From contig JAJYSF010000071.1 of NCBI GenBank assembly GCA_021793715.1, positions 1 to 5,958 on the forward strand: DNA of 5,958 nucleotides. The letters are read 5' to 3'. The DNA comes from Actinomycetes bacterium. GTDB lineage: Bacteria; Actinomycetota; Actinomycetes; Actinomycetales; Microbacteriaceae. A model generated the notes under the pieces. That model did no database searches. It was not told the origin of the DNA and was given only the letters and a program-made list of their open reading frames with translations. Below are positions 5,945 through 5,958 of the stretch, one piece after another. Within the stretch, counting starts at the first letter, position 1, and every line of letters starts with the position of its first letter. The translations under genes and the position numbers were made by a program.

Positions 5945-5950
5945 AGTCTA
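5945..5950 (-). promoter_or_regulatory. Candidate -10 element of tRNA-Gly
   Basis: TAGACT on the - strand, 19 bases before the tRNA 5' end, would give a leader of about 12 bases. The hexamer and its CGG-like 5' flank match the one before tRNA-Pro. The -35 region is beyond the window. Confidence 0.48.
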
Positions 5951-5958
5951 CCGGATCT

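Noticed and set aside
1..5958. CRISPR array, insertion sequence, toxin-antitoxin pair or phage gene
   Set aside because: No spaced direct repeats, transposase or integrase motifs, or flanking inverted repeats with target duplication were seen; all large frames are accounted for by housekeeping genes.

Overview
This is an ordinary housekeeping stretch from a high-GC Gram-positive bacterium (Actinomycetota). Three things point there: a tandem clpP1/clpP2 pair close to the mycobacterial proteins, GC-rich intergenic hairpins with little or no U-tract, and an acidic-tailed trigger factor. A Microbacteriaceae-like organism is a plausible guess but is inference. I saw no mobile element, CRISPR array, phage gene or biosynthetic cluster, and no convincing undescribed system. 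What is left to look at is mostly regulatory.

Layout: the + strand enters inside valS (valyl-tRNA synthetase, C-terminal part). A small uncharacterised gene follows 2 bases after its stop. A 42-base perfect palindrome then separates this unit from a convergent block, all on the - strand. Read in its own direction (right to left), that block is tRNA-Gly(TCC), tRNA-Pro(TGG), tig (trigger factor), clpP1, clpP2, clpX. No stretch over about 160 bases lacks a gene or RNA. Each longer gap holds a hairpin and/or a promoter-like motif: a 20-bp-stem terminator after tRNA-Gly, a hairpin after tig, a hairpin after clpP2, and -10-like hexamers before both tRNAs, clpP1 and clpX.

The protein genes form the classic protein-fate cluster. 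Trigger factor meets nascent chains at the ribosome exit. ClpX recognises, unfolds and threads substrates. ClpP1 and ClpP2, which in actinobacteria form a mixed tetradecamer, cut them. All catalytic and nucleotide-binding residues look intact. The hairpins after tig and after clpP2, with separate candidate promoters, suggest the cluster is not one simple operon: tig, clpP1-clpP2 and clpX may be independently adjustable. A sequence resembling the binding site of the actinobacterial Clp regulator ClgR lies just upstream of the candidate clpP1 promoter. The valS fragment resembles the archaeal-like 'type 2' ValRS and ends without the usual C-terminal coiled coil.
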